Assembly (NCBI RefSeq): GCF_017357865.1 | Contig: NZ_CP060096.1 | Span: forward strand, 62,001 to 126,000 | Origin: Aceticella autotrophica | Lineage (GTDB): Bacteria; Bacillota; Thermoanaerobacteria; Thermoanaerobacterales; Thermoanaerobacteraceae | Direction: 5' to 3' | DNA: 64,000 nt | Shown here: piece by piece, positions 46,407 through 55,460 of the stretch | Position numbering within the stretch: the first letter of the stretch is position 1 | Layout of the letters: each line of letters starts with the position of its first letter | The notes under the pieces: model-generated | The model's database searches: none | What the model was told of the DNA's origin: nothing | The model's input: the letters and a program-made list of their open reading frames with translations, nothing else | Translations under genes and position numbers: made by a program

Positions 46407-46967
46407 ATGGTTATAGGATGGTTTTGGAAAAAAAGACATGAATTATCTGAAGAGGTTTTGGAGAGGGGGCTGGTGCTGTTCCATACTGTGGAGCAGGCCA
46501 TAGCCGGGGAAAAGGCCTTAAAAAAGGCTGGGATAACTTGCCGCCTGGTGGCACCACCACCCCATCTACGCAAAGGCTGCGACGTGGGGGTGGAGATTGT
46601 TCTGATGGAGCAGACGGCGGTGGAAAAGGTCTTGAAGGAGGCAGGGACACCCTTTATTGAGGTGGTTCACCCTAAAGGTGAAAGGGAACTTCTAAATATA
46701 GAGAAGGTTACAAGATTGGACAACTATGTGATGGTAAAGGCGGGGAATATGAAACTAACTTTTGATAAGAATACGGGAATTATCGTCAATATTTCTGGGG
46801 GTGGCTGCCCGGATATACCTTATCTTTATAGCCAGCTGGTGGACAAGCACCTGGAAGAAGTGACCCGTCCCAAGGAGTTGGGCCGAACCCTTTGTGCCTT
46901 GATGTTGGACCGGGGTTGGGAAAGGGCCTTGGCTTTATGGAAGGGGGAAGAACTATGCTCCTCATAG
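46407..46967 (+). CDS. DUF3343-type putative Se/S carrier protein with C-terminal extension
   Basis: A 186-residue soluble protein. Residues about 15-85 have the DUF3343 pattern: LVLFHTVEQAIAGEKALKKAGI, RLVAPPPHLRKGCDVGVEIV. DUF3343 proteins cluster with YedE/YedF in selenium-using bacteria and may carry Se or S on the conserved Cys of KGCDVG. The second half (LNIEKVTRLDNYVMVKAGN.., ISGGGCPDIPYL..) has another Cys-Pro motif. The start is ATG 46407 with GGAGG 8 bases before. The end overlaps the next gene by 13 bases. Confidence 0.75.
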   Translation: MVIGWFWKKRHELSEEVLERGLVLFHTVEQAIAGEKALKKAGITCRLVAPPPHLRKGCDVGVEIVLMEQTAVEKVLKEAGTPFIEVVHPKGERELLNIEKVTRLDNYVMVKAGNMKLTFDKNTGIIVNISGGGCPDIPYLYSQLVDKHLEEVTRPKELGRTLCALMLDRGWERALALWKGEELCSS

Positions 46968-47836
46968 CGGGTACTGTACCTGTTCCCGAGATGCCCCTGG
47001 TTTTATCTCCGGCTCATTGGGAAGGAGATTGCCTCCGCTTAGCCGAATATGATTTGCCTTACACCCAAGGCACTATGGCCATGGTTAGTGCCGCTCTGGC
47101 TACCACTTCCTATCTGGGACTCCCCCCGCCCCATGTTTTAACAGCTGGAGATATAGGGACGGGGTCGGGGACCCGGCTCATTTATGATTATCTGGCGGAG
47201 CACATAGAGGAATTGCACCCGGAGGTTCTGGCCCTGCACTATTGCCAGCCCATCATAGCTCTTATGAAAAAGCTGTATGAGGCCGTAAGCCAGCTTTCCT
47301 CGCCGCCTCGGCTGGTAGCGGATGCGGGGTCCATGTATGCAGCCAAGGCTGCCAATCTTTCGCCCCACTTCGACATTTTTACCCCCGATCCAAGCGAAAT
47401 AGCCTTTCTGGCCGATTTTGAGGCTTCCCATCCCGCCTACATCAGCCGTTATCTGTTCGAGAATATGGAAGAAAAAGTGACGGACCTGATAGAAAAAGCT
47501 TATGCCTGTCAAGGGGCTTCCAAAGTTCTCCTAGTAAAGGGCAAAGTAGACTATGTGGCCAAAGAAGGGAAGATACTCCATGAGATTCAAGAGCCCAACA
47601 TCCCGGCTATGGAATGTATCGGAGGTACTGGGGATACCATAACCGGGATGGTGGCCGCCTTCTTATCAGGCGAACTGGACCCCGAAGAGGCGGCAGTATT
47701 GGCTGCCAAGGCCAATAGGGCCGCAGCGGAAATTGTGAAGCCCACTCCGGCCACCCGAGTGTCTGCCATAATAGACGCCTTTCCCCAAGTGTTTAAAGAG
47801 AACCTCTGTGCCTGGAGTGGCATTTGCATCCGATAA
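46955..47836 (+). CDS. Ribokinase-superfamily protein related to NAD(P)HX dehydratase / sugar kinases
   Basis: A 293-residue protein. The anion-hole motif of ribokinase-fold enzymes is seen in ECIGGTGDTITGMVAAFLSG, with the catalytic Asp; DAGSMYAAKAA and TPDPSEIAFL precede it, as in NnrD-like members. The substrate is unknown. The start ATG 46955 overlaps the DUF3343 gene, and the codon usage is the same GC-rich type, so it is part of the transferred cassette. A role in sulfur/selenium handling is inferred only from position. Confidence 0.65.
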   Translation: MLLIAGTVPVPEMPLVLSPAHWEGDCLRLAEYDLPYTQGTMAMVSAALATTSYLGLPPPHVLTAGDIGTGSGTRLIYDYLAEHIEELHPEVLALHYCQPIIALMKKLYEAVSQLSSPPRLVADAGSMYAAKAANLSPHFDIFTPDPSEIAFLADFEASHPAYISRYLFENMEEKVTDLIEKAYACQGASKVLLVKGKVDYVAKEGKILHEIQEPNIPAMECIGGTGDTITGMVAAFLSGELDPEEAAVLAAKANRAAAEIVKPTPATRVSAIIDAFPQVFKENLCAWSGICIR

Positions 47837-47865
47837 ATAATTTTAAGTGTGAGGAGGGCTTAAAT

Positions 47866-48075
47866 ATGATAGAGCGTGATGTGAGGGGGCTGTCCTGCCC
47901 TCTGCCTGTTGTAAAAACCAAGAAGGCCATGGATGAGAATCCTGGCAAGCCCATAGCAATATTGACCGACAGCGAAACCTCCAAGGGCAACGTAACTCGC
48001 CTGGCTCAAAGTCGGGGCTACAAGGTGGAAGTGGAAAAGGTGGGGGACTACTACCGGCTAACTTTGACTCCTTAA
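47866..48075 (+). CDS. TusA/SirA-like sulfur carrier
   Basis: A 69-residue protein with the CPxP signature in GLSCPLPVVKTKKAM; the Cys carries persulfide sulfur (or selenium). TusA proteins pass sulfur to tRNA thiolation and molybdenum-cofactor sulfuration. It lacks the second domain of YedF. GAGGAGGGC precedes ATG. It closes the GC-rich cassette; base composition drops right after its stop. Confidence 0.88.
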   Translation: MIERDVRGLSCPLPVVKTKKAMDENPGKPIAILTDSETSKGNVTRLAQSRGYKVEVEKVGDYYRLTLTP

Positions 48076-48137
48076 AACGCTAATCAGCCAAATTTTATTT
48101 TGTCTTTACCGTGAGTTCAGTTTGTTGACAAAGCAAA

Positions 48138-48179
48138 ATTTAGCCCCTGTTTTTATAGTACTGAAAGCAGGGGCTAAAT
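48138..48179 (+). terminator. Hairpin after the sulfur/selenium cassette
   Basis: ATTTAGCCCCTG at 48138-48149 pairs perfectly with CAGGGGCTAAAT at 48168-48179. There is no strong T run after it. The rest of the gap to fdhA (48076-48425) holds only this and the promoter copy. Confidence 0.65.
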
Positions 48180-48295
48180 ATATCTGAATAAAATTTACTT
48201 TAAAATTATAAATAAGGGATAAAATATTGAAATGTCAAAAGACTCTTTGCCCTTCTTCCATAACCATAAGGTCATTTTCTTTTGAAATTTTAAAA

Positions 48296-48419
48296 TTTGA
48301 AAAGATTTTTCATTCTATAGAAAAAAACTATAGATTAATCATTTCTGATAAAATTAATTAATATTCAAATAATTTTATCAGAGCTTGTGGTATAATCGTA
48401 TAAAAATAAGAAAGGAGGT
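48296..48419 (+). promoter_or_regulatory. Promoter region, copy 2 of the 124-bp direct repeat
   Basis: Near-identical to 45143-45266. Contains GATAAAATT (48347-48355) / AATTTTATC (48371-48379), TATAAT near 48391-48396 and the ribosome site AAAGGAGGT. It drives fdhA and is likely the original copy because the gene behind it has the local base composition. Confidence 0.88.
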
Positions 48420-48425
48420 ATTGTT

Positions 48426-50648
48426 ATGAAGAAAGATAAAATAGAAAAAGTTTTGACAACATGTCCTTACTGTGGTTGTGGTTGTAACTTTTATCTGAAT
48501 ATCGAAAATGGAAAAATTGTTGGTGTTGAGCCAGATAATCTTCACCCTGTTAATAAAGGGGAATTATGTATCAAAGGATACTTTGGCTATGATTATGTTC
48601 ACGATCCTCGCCGTTTAACATCTCCCTTGGTTAAAAAAGATGGCACGCTTGTCCCGGTTTCATGGGATGAGGCACTGGATTACGTTGCCGGTCGTCTTAA
48701 ACAAATCAAACAGGAATCCGGACCTGATGCATTTGCGCTTTTTTCTTCAGCAAGGTCCATCAATGAGGATAATTATATGGCTCAAAAGTTTACAAGGGCG
48801 GTGATGGGTACCAATAACGTAGACCACTGTGCCCGCCTGTGTCATGCATCCACAGTCGCCGGGCTGGCGATGACACTGGGCAGCGGGGCAATGACGAATT
48901 CAATTCCTGAAATAAGTGCTTATTCAGATGTTATCTTTATAATCGGTTCAAACACGTCTGAATGCCATCCATTAATAGCCAGTTGTGTATTAAAGGCTAA
49001 GGAACGGGGCGCTAAGCTTATTGTGGCAGACCCCCGTATGACGGAGATAGCTAACAAAGCAGATATTTGGTTAAGGGTACCCAGTGGGTATAATATACCC
49101 CTTATAAATGGAATGATTAATGTAGTCATCAAGGAAGGTCTTGTTAAAACAGATTTTATAAAGGAGCATACCGTAGGTTTTGAAGAACTGGTTAAAGCGG
49201 TGGAGGGGTACACGCCGGAGTATGTTGAAAAGCTTACAGGGATTCCTCAAAAAGATTTGGTAAAGGCAGCACGCATATATGGAAAGGCGGGAGCTGCGGT
49301 TATCCTGTATACAATGGGTATCACACAGTTCAGCCATGGAACAGGTAATGTAGCTGATTGTGCAAACTTAGCGTTAATCACCGGTAATATAGGTCGTCCC
49401 GGAACCGGTGTAGACCCTTTAAGAGGTCAGAACAATGTTCAAGGAGCTTGTGACATGGGTGCGTTACCTACTGATTTGCCGGGGTATTTAAAGGTCAACG
49501 TAGAGGAGAACCGTGCACGTTTTGAGAAGATATGGGGTGTCAAGTTACCGTCGATTCCCGGGCTTAAAGTGACAGAGGTTCCAGATGCTATTTTAAATCA
49601 TTGTGTCCGTGCGCTGTATGTCTTTGGGGAAAATCCTGTTATGAGCGACCCGGATTCAGACCATCTGCGCCATGCTTTTGAACATCTTGACCTCTTGGTA
49701 GTACAGGATATCTTTCTGACGGAAACCGCCCGATTGGCAGATGTGGTACTTCCTGCCGCCTGCTGGGGAGAAAAAGATGGTACCTTTACCAATACCGAGC
49801 GTCGTGTACAGCGTGTCAGAAAAGCTGTTGATCCGCCTGGCAATGCAAAGTTTGACTGGTGGATATTCAGTAAATTAGCTGAAAAAATGGGTTATACAGG
49901 GATGAGTTATAATAATGTTGAAGAGATATGGGATGAAATACGCAGATTGGTTCCGGAAAAATTCGGAGGCATGAGTTATGAGCGGTTGGATAATAATAGA
50001 GGGCTTCAATGGCCTTGTCCGACAGAGGACCATCCGGGTACACCTTTCCTTTATAAAGGAGGAAAATTTTCAACCCCTACAGGCAAGGCACAGATATACT
50101 CGATATTGTTTAATACGGGGAATCCTGATACAAAACTGGATTTTGAAGTTAAAGAGAATGGGAAGGTTATTATAGGAAGTATAGCCGAATTACCTGATGA
50201 GGAATATCCGCTTGTTTTAACTACCGGAAGGAGGGTATACCATTATCATACAGGTACTATGACACGCAAATCTCCGATTTTGAATCAAATGGGTCCTCAG
50301 GAACAGGTGGAGGTTAATCCTCTGGATGCTGCAAGACTTGGAATTAATGATGGGGATTTTATAAAAATATCCACAAGGCGTGGTTATGTAGCTGCAAGGG
50401 CTTGGAAAACAGAAAGGGTACCAAAAGGTACAATCTTTATGACCTTTCATTACTGGGAGGCTTGTTGTAATGAACTGACTAATACAGCTATTGATCCTAT
50501 TTGCTGTATACCTGAGTTTAAAGTAGGAGCTGCAAAAATTGAAAAAATAACTCCGTCTGAGGCACAAGCTATTTTGGAAGAGAAAAAAGAAAAATATAAG
50601 GTTGAATTAGGAAAAGATATTATTTTAAAGATACCTACAGTGAAATAA
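48426..50648 (+). CDS. fdhA: Formate dehydrogenase catalytic subunit, cysteine form
   Basis: A 740-residue molybdopterin enzyme. The N-terminal [4Fe-4S] site is C13-x2-C16-x3-C20 (PYCGCGC) with C48. Cys139-His140 in CARLCHASTVAG takes the place of Sec140-His141 of E. coli FDH-H, and the active-site Arg lies in DPLRGQNNVQGACDMGALP, so it is a true formate dehydrogenase that uses Cys and not selenocysteine. No electron-transfer subunit, hydrogenase or fdhD gene is near, so its electron partner must be elsewhere. Its promoter is the 124-bp repeat shared with yedE. Confidence 0.92.
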   Translation: MKKDKIEKVLTTCPYCGCGCNFYLNIENGKIVGVEPDNLHPVNKGELCIKGYFGYDYVHDPRRLTSPLVKKDGTLVPVSWDEALDYVAGRLKQIKQESGPDAFALFSSARSINEDNYMAQKFTRAVMGTNNVDHCARLCHASTVAGLAMTLGSGAMTNSIPEISAYSDVIFIIGSNTSECHPLIASCVLKAKERGAKLIVADPRMTEIANKADIWLRVPSGYNIPLINGMINVVIKEGLVKTDFIKEHTVGFEELVKAVEGYTPEYVEKLTGIPQKDLVKAARIYGKAGAAVILYTMGITQFSHGTGNVADCANLALITGNIGRPGTGVDPLRGQNNVQGACDMGALPTDLPGYLKVNVEENRARFEKIWGVKLPSIPGLKVTEVPDAILNHCVRALYVFGENPVMSDPDSDHLRHAFEHLDLLVVQDIFLTETARLADVVLPAACWGEKDGTFTNTERRVQRVRKAVDPPGNAKFDWWIFSKLAEKMGYTGMSYNNVEEIWDEIRRLVPEKFGGMSYERLDNNRGLQWPCPTEDHPGTPFLYKGGKFSTPTGKAQIYSILFNTGNPDTKLDFEVKENGKVIIGSIAELPDEEYPLVLTTGRRVYHYHTGTMTRKSPILNQMGPQEQVEVNPLDAARLGINDGDFIKISTRRGYVAARAWKTERVPKGTIFMTFHYWEACCNELTNTAIDPICCIPEFKVGAAKIEKITPSEAQAILEEKKEKYKVELGKDIILKIPTVK

Positions 50649-50674
50649 AATAAATAGAAAGGGGAAGTATTATA

Positions 50675-51946
50675 ATGTCAAATTATTATGAACTTTGGAA
50701 ATATCTTGACATAGATATAGACAGACATGATGAATTAATGGCGATTCTTCCGGATTTTTTTAAAGATGTATATCTGTCGCAAAAAAATAGACCGGAAGGG
50801 ATGAATTATTTTAATTTAGTTGTTTCCTCGATACATGGATTACGTCCTAAGGAGCTTGTCGAGTTAAGAAATAAAGGCAAAAAGGTTGTTGGCACCTTCT
50901 GTGTCTATGTGCCTGATGAATTGGTTTTTGCTGCTAATGCCGTAAGTATAGGTCTTTGTGGAGGTTCTCAATTTTGGGTTCCAGATGGAGAAAAGGTTTT
51001 ACCAAAAAATTTGTGTCCGTTGATTAAATCCTTTACAGGTGCAAAACTTTCAAAGACTTGTCCATTTTTCCAATGCAGTGATATACTAATAGGTGAAACA
51101 ACCTGTGATGGTAAGAAAAAAGTATGGGAGATATTAAATAAATCAATTGAGATATATGTTATGAATTTACCGCAAATGAAAAGAGAGCAGGAATACAAAG
51201 AATGGGAAAATGAGCTTAATCTTTTGAAAAATAAGTTAGAAAGCTTGACAGGAATCAAGGTTTCAAATGATATGCTTGCAAGTTCAATTAAAATGATAAA
51301 CAATAAAAGGAAGGCTTTAAAAAGGCTTTATGAACTAAGGAAACAAAATCCTGTACCTATTAGCGGCAAAGATGTCCTTTTGATTAGTCAAATAGCTTTT
51401 TATGATGACCCTGAACGGTTTACCCAAAAAGTGAATGTATTATGTGATGAATTGGATGAAAGAATAAAGAAAGGGGAAGGGGTCTTTGAAAAAGATGCAA
51501 AAAGGATTCTGATTACTGGAACTCCAATGGCACTTCCTAATTGGAAACTTCATCATATTGTGGAAACAAGTGGGGCAGCAGTGGTATGCGAAGAAACATG
51601 TACGGGTACAAGGTATTTTGAAAATCTTGTTAATGAAAATGGTACTACATTAGATGAGATGATAAAAAATTTAGCAGAAAGGTATCTTGAAACAAATTGT
51701 GCTTGTTTTACTCCAAACACTAAAAGAATTGAAGATATACTGAGGTTAATTAATGAATATAAAGTTGACGGGGTAATTGGATATAATTTACAATTTTGCA
51801 CTCCTTATGCAGTTGAATATTATAATGTTAAAAAAGCTTTGGAGGAAAAAAATATTCCAATCCTTTTGATTGAATCTGATTACACCGAAAATGATACTCA
51901 GCAGATAAAGACAAGGGTTGAAGCTTTTATCGAAATGCTTAAGTAG
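50675..51946 (+). CDS. HgdB/FldC-like double-cubane-cluster-type protein (YjiM-like)
   Basis: A 423-residue member of the 2-hydroxyacyl-CoA dehydratase D-component family. Cysteines: C76 in GTFCVYVPDELVFA, C95, C114, C129 and C134 in KTCPFFQC, C144 in ETTCDGKKK, then CEETCTG, NCACF and QFCTPYA. The GTFCVYVP start and single-gene form fit the double-cubane proteins (DCCP), which take electrons from an activase and reduce small molecules, rather than the two-subunit dehydratases. The activase at 44336 is the likely partner. Follows fdhA by 26 bases, probably in one operon. Confidence 0.83.
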   Translation: MSNYYELWKYLDIDIDRHDELMAILPDFFKDVYLSQKNRPEGMNYFNLVVSSIHGLRPKELVELRNKGKKVVGTFCVYVPDELVFAANAVSIGLCGGSQFWVPDGEKVLPKNLCPLIKSFTGAKLSKTCPFFQCSDILIGETTCDGKKKVWEILNKSIEIYVMNLPQMKREQEYKEWENELNLLKNKLESLTGIKVSNDMLASSIKMINNKRKALKRLYELRKQNPVPISGKDVLLISQIAFYDDPERFTQKVNVLCDELDERIKKGEGVFEKDAKRILITGTPMALPNWKLHHIVETSGAAVVCEETCTGTRYFENLVNENGTTLDEMIKNLAERYLETNCACFTPNTKRIEDILRLINEYKVDGVIGYNLQFCTPYAVEYYNVKKALEEKNIPILLIESDYTENDTQQIKTRVEAFIEMLK

Positions 51947-51955
51947 GTGGAGGTT

Positions 51956-52840
51956 ATGGATTTTCATCAGCTAAAAATATTTACAAAAGTAGCTGAAACA
52001 AAAAGTTTTTCAAAAGCAGCAAGGTTAATTTTTTTAAGTCAGCCGACAGTAAGCTCTCATATTATAGCATTAGAGAAGGAATTAGGTGTTAAGCTGTTTG
52101 ATAGAATTGGCAGGGAAACGATATTAACACCTTTTGGAGAGATACTTTATGAGGGTGCTATTAAAATTTTAAGTGCGAAGGAAGAAACGCAGTTAAAATT
52201 ATTAAGATATATGAAAAAAATTGAAGGGGAACTTAACATATATTCGAGTTCAATACCGGCAGTATATTTTCTTCCTAAAATAGTAAGAGAATATCTAAAT
52301 TCTTATCCAAAGGTTAAAACAAATATTATACAAAAAGATTCAATGGAAGTAATTGATATTATAAGCGAAAATGGTGGAATAGGAATTGTTGGCATGTATG
52401 AAGAAAAAAGATGTTTAGATTATGTACCACTTTGGGAGGATGAATTAGTAATAATATCAAGATATGATTCAGTATCACAAAACAAAAAAGAAATCTCGTT
52501 ATCGGAAATCCTTGACAAACCCTTTATTTTACGTGAAAAAACATCGGGTACACGAAAAACTTTTGAAAAATATCTATATCAAGTAGGTTTATCAGTGAGT
52601 CATTTAAGAACAGTTGCTGAATTTTGCAGTTCTGAAGCAATAATTAATGCTGTTAGAGAAGGAATGGGGGTTTCTGTTGTTTCTTATAAGGCTGTATCAG
52701 ATTATAAAAAATTAAACCTTATAAACTGTTATACGATAAAAGATATAAGAATGTTAAGAAAATTTTATATGATACTTAAAAAAGGAATAACCTTATCACC
52801 AAATGCTGAAACATTTTCAAAATTTATACAAGAACGTTAA
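51956..52840 (+). CDS. LysR-family transcriptional regulator
   Basis: A 294-residue regulator: N-terminal winged helix HQLKIFTKVAETKSFSKAARLIFLSQPTVSSHI, then a periplasmic-binding-like effector domain (DFVPLW-type segment DYVPLWEDELVIIS). It follows the double-cubane gene after 9 bases and probably governs the locus; the inverted repeat in the two promoter copies is a candidate site. CysL/CbbR-like members sense metabolic intermediates; the effector is unknown. ATG 51956 is preferred to GTG 51947. Confidence 0.87.
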   Translation: MDFHQLKIFTKVAETKSFSKAARLIFLSQPTVSSHIIALEKELGVKLFDRIGRETILTPFGEILYEGAIKILSAKEETQLKLLRYMKKIEGELNIYSSSIPAVYFLPKIVREYLNSYPKVKTNIIQKDSMEVIDIISENGGIGIVGMYEEKRCLDYVPLWEDELVIISRYDSVSQNKKEISLSEILDKPFILREKTSGTRKTFEKYLYQVGLSVSHLRTVAEFCSSEAIINAVREGMGVSVVSYKAVSDYKKLNLINCYTIKDIRMLRKFYMILKKGITLSPNAETFSKFIQER

Positions 52841-52886
52841 ATAAAGATATAAATCTTTGAAAGATTTATATCTTTATTTATTTTTT
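52838..52886 (+). terminator. 20-bp perfect terminator hairpin after the LysR gene
   Basis: Arms 52838-52857 and 52861-52880 are perfect inverted copies, loop TGA, then TTTTTT. The left arm includes the stop codon. Confidence 0.85.
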
Positions 52887-52957
52887 ATATTTATAATATT
52901 GTTTTTTTAAGAATTATGATAAAATCTATATTAGATTTTAAATAAAGGAGTTTTTAT

Positions 52958-53875
52958 ATGAGACCCAGTGAAAAAGATGCTAATAAAGTATATTTTATCG
53001 TATTGATTCTGTTGATAACGATAGGTGCTTATGTGCAAAGGAAGTCCTTGTATTCAGGACTTGTAATTACGGAATTTATGATTGTGCTTTTGCCTGTTCT
53101 TTTATATTTATGTTTTAATAGATTTGATATAAAATATGTTTTGAGGTTTAATACGATAAAAATGAAACATGTTATTTTGATTGTCGGTATAACTTTATGT
53201 GGTTGGTTTATATCTACTTTCTTTGCTTTATTGACAAACTTAATTTTAAGCAAAGTCGGGCATCTTCCTTTATCGCCAATACCAATCGCTGAAAGTCCTT
53301 ATCAGCTTATGTTGCAGATATTCATTATATCAGGTATAGCAGCATTTTGTGAAGAAATATTGATGAGGGGATTAATTATGAGAAGTTATGAAATGCGTGG
53401 ATCATTAAAAGCTATAATAATATCAGCATTGTTATTTTCTATGCTGCATTTAAATATACAAAATTTTTTAAGTATATTGTTTCTTGGATTTTTGTTAGGA
53501 TATGTCGTACATAGGACAGATTCGATATTTGCAGGAATGATAGGACATTTTACAAATAATACCTTTACTTTGGTTATGTCATATATTATGGCGCATTATC
53601 CAAAAACGGCTTCTGCACCGCATGTTGCAAATATAGCATTTGCAGTTATTTTATTTTATGGGATACTGGTATTTGGTTCTGCCATATGTTTATATTTTTT
53701 ATTAAAGTTATTTATTAAATCTACAAATCCGTATATTATTTACAGTACAACACCTGTTAAAGAAGATTTAGAGATTTTATTTCATTGGCCTTTATCAGCA
53801 TCAATATTGATTTTTATATTTATGATTACATTAGAAATTATGAAAATTGCCGGTATTACTGTAAAATTATTTTAG
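52958..53875 (+). CDS. CPBP family intramembrane glutamic endopeptidase (CAAX protease-like)
   Basis: A 305-residue membrane protein with about eight helices. Catalytic motifs in order: FCEEILMRGLIMR (EExxxR), FSMLHLNIQNF (FxxxH) and IGHFTNNTF (HxxxN). Members process prenylated proteins in eukaryotes; in bacteria they act in bacteriocin immunity and envelope control. Here the role is unknown. AAAGGAG precedes ATG. Confidence 0.88.
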   Translation: MRPSEKDANKVYFIVLILLITIGAYVQRKSLYSGLVITEFMIVLLPVLLYLCFNRFDIKYVLRFNTIKMKHVILIVGITLCGWFISTFFALLTNLILSKVGHLPLSPIPIAESPYQLMLQIFIISGIAAFCEEILMRGLIMRSYEMRGSLKAIIISALLFSMLHLNIQNFLSILFLGFLLGYVVHRTDSIFAGMIGHFTNNTFTLVMSYIMAHYPKTASAPHVANIAFAVILFYGILVFGSAICLYFLLKLFIKSTNPYIIYSTTPVKEDLEILFHWPLSASILIFIFMITLEIMKIAGITVKLF

Positions 53876-53908
53876 ATATAAAGTAAGTTTTTGACTTACT
53901 TTATATCT
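53874..53908. terminator. Bidirectional terminator between the CPBP protease gene and murC
   Basis: AGATATAAAGTAAG at 53874-53887 pairs with CTTACTTTATATCT at 53895-53908. Confidence 0.75.
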
Positions 53909-55301
53909 ATGCACCAACTACTGCTTTACTCAGATTCAAATACATATCGCCAACCTCATAAATGTTGCCTGCTCCTATTGTCATTATTACATCTCCAGGG
54001 ATAGCAGTATTTCTTAAGTAGTTAACAATATCAGTGAAAGACTCTATATAAATTACATTTTTACCTCTTTTAGCAATTAATTCAGATAAATCTTTAGAAT
54101 TAACAAGTCCGGTATCTTTTTCTCTTGCTGCATATATATCTGTTATTATTATGATATCTGCATCATCAAATGATTCAGCAAAGCCATTTAAAAGTGATTT
54201 TGTTCTTGAATAAGTATGCGGTTGGAATACACATATTAATCTCTCATGTGGGTAATTTTTAGCTGATAATAATGTGGCTTTTATCTCAGTTGGATGGTGT
54301 GCGTAATCATCGATTACTGTGATACCATTGATTTTCCCTTTTTCTTCAAATCTTCTATGGGTCCCCTTGAATTTTTTTATAAATTCAGAGGTTTTGCTCA
54401 TATCGGCACATAGCAAATTGCATACCGCCAATGATGCTAATGCATTGTATATATTGTGCTTACCGACGATTGAGAGTTCATATCTGCCCATGTTTTTTCC
54501 TTTATAAAATGCATTAAAAGAAGGGCAGCCTTTTTTATTGAAAGATATATCTTTAGCATTCCAGTCGCATCTATTTTCAATTCCAAATGTTATTATATTA
54601 CGATTAATATGTTGCAGGACATTCATGGTATTCTTATCGTCACCACATGCAACCACAAAACCGTTATCTGGAACAAGGTTTGCAAATTGGGTAAAGGATT
54701 GTTTTATATTTTCTATATTTTTGAAATAATCAAGATGGTCAGAATCGACATTAAGTATGACAGCTATGTAGGGGTAAAATTTCAAAAAGCTGTCGGTATA
54801 CTCGCAGGCTTCTGTTATAAAATAATCAGAATTGCCTACTCTTACATTTCCGCCTAGTATATCGACTTCTCCACCTATTAATACAGTAGGGTCGTAATTC
54901 ATTTCTTTCAATAGAATTGAAACCAAAGAGGTAGCGGTTGTTTTACCATGGCTTCCGGCTACAGCAACACCATACTTAAATTTTTTCATTATCTGACCTA
55001 ATAATGTAGCTCTGTCTATTAAAGGGATAGCAAGTTCTTTAGCTCTTATTATTTCAGGATTATCTTGTTTAACTGCGGCGGTATATACAACCAAATTTGC
55101 ACCATCAACATTTTTTGCTTCATGAGGTATATTTATAACTGCACCCTCAGTTTTGAGTTTTTTTATAATATGTGAATCTTTTAAGTCAGAACCCGTAACA
55201 GTATGTCCTGCATTTATAAGTATATGAGCAAGACCGCTCATGCTGATTCCACCAATACCTATGAAATGTACTCTTTTAAAATCTTCAATATTTATATCCA
55301 T
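53907..55301 (-). CDS. murC: UDP-N-acetylmuramate-L-alanine ligase
   Basis: A 464-residue Mur ligase that adds L-Ala to UDP-MurNAc in peptidoglycan synthesis. HFIGIGGISMSGLAHIL is the UDP-binding start, AGSHGKTTATSLV the ATP loop, then EACEYTDSFL, NVDSDHLDYF and DDYAHHPTEI. The start is ATG 55301 with AGAGGTG 8 bases ahead. It stands alone, transcribed against purR. Confidence 0.95.
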   Translation of the reverse strand: MDINIEDFKRVHFIGIGGISMSGLAHILINAGHTVTGSDLKDSHIIKKLKTEGAVINIPHEAKNVDGANLVVYTAAVKQDNPEIIRAKELAIPLIDRATLLGQIMKKFKYGVAVAGSHGKTTATSLVSILLKEMNYDPTVLIGGEVDILGGNVRVGNSDYFITEACEYTDSFLKFYPYIAVILNVDSDHLDYFKNIENIKQSFTQFANLVPDNGFVVACGDDKNTMNVLQHINRNIITFGIENRCDWNAKDISFNKKGCPSFNAFYKGKNMGRYELSIVGKHNIYNALASLAVCNLLCADMSKTSEFIKKFKGTHRRFEEKGKINGITVIDDYAHHPTEIKATLLSAKNYPHERLICVFQPHTYSRTKSLLNGFAESFDDADIIIITDIYAAREKDTGLVNSKDLSELIAKRGKNVIYIESFTDIVNYLRNTAIPGDVIMTIGAGNIYEVGDMYLNLSKAVVGA

Positions 55302-55460
55302 TAATTTTACACCTCTTTTAGAATATGTTATTATTATTAGCAAATACTAAATAAAATATAATGACTAAAACATCATACAAAAAAATTATATCACATATTG
55401 CATAATAATAAACTTTAAAATATAATTTGATATAAAGGCTTATCTTTTGGAGGTTTTTTA

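Noticed and set aside
45410-46650. Long minus-strand frames inside the GC-rich cassette
   Set aside because: They are frame shadows typical of GC-rich coding DNA; the plus-strand frames have ribosome sites and family motifs.
44336-51946. A classical two-subunit 2-hydroxyacyl-CoA dehydratase pathway
   Set aside because: Only one HgdB-like subunit is present and no CoA-transferase or acyl-CoA dehydrogenase genes are near; the double-cubane type fits better.
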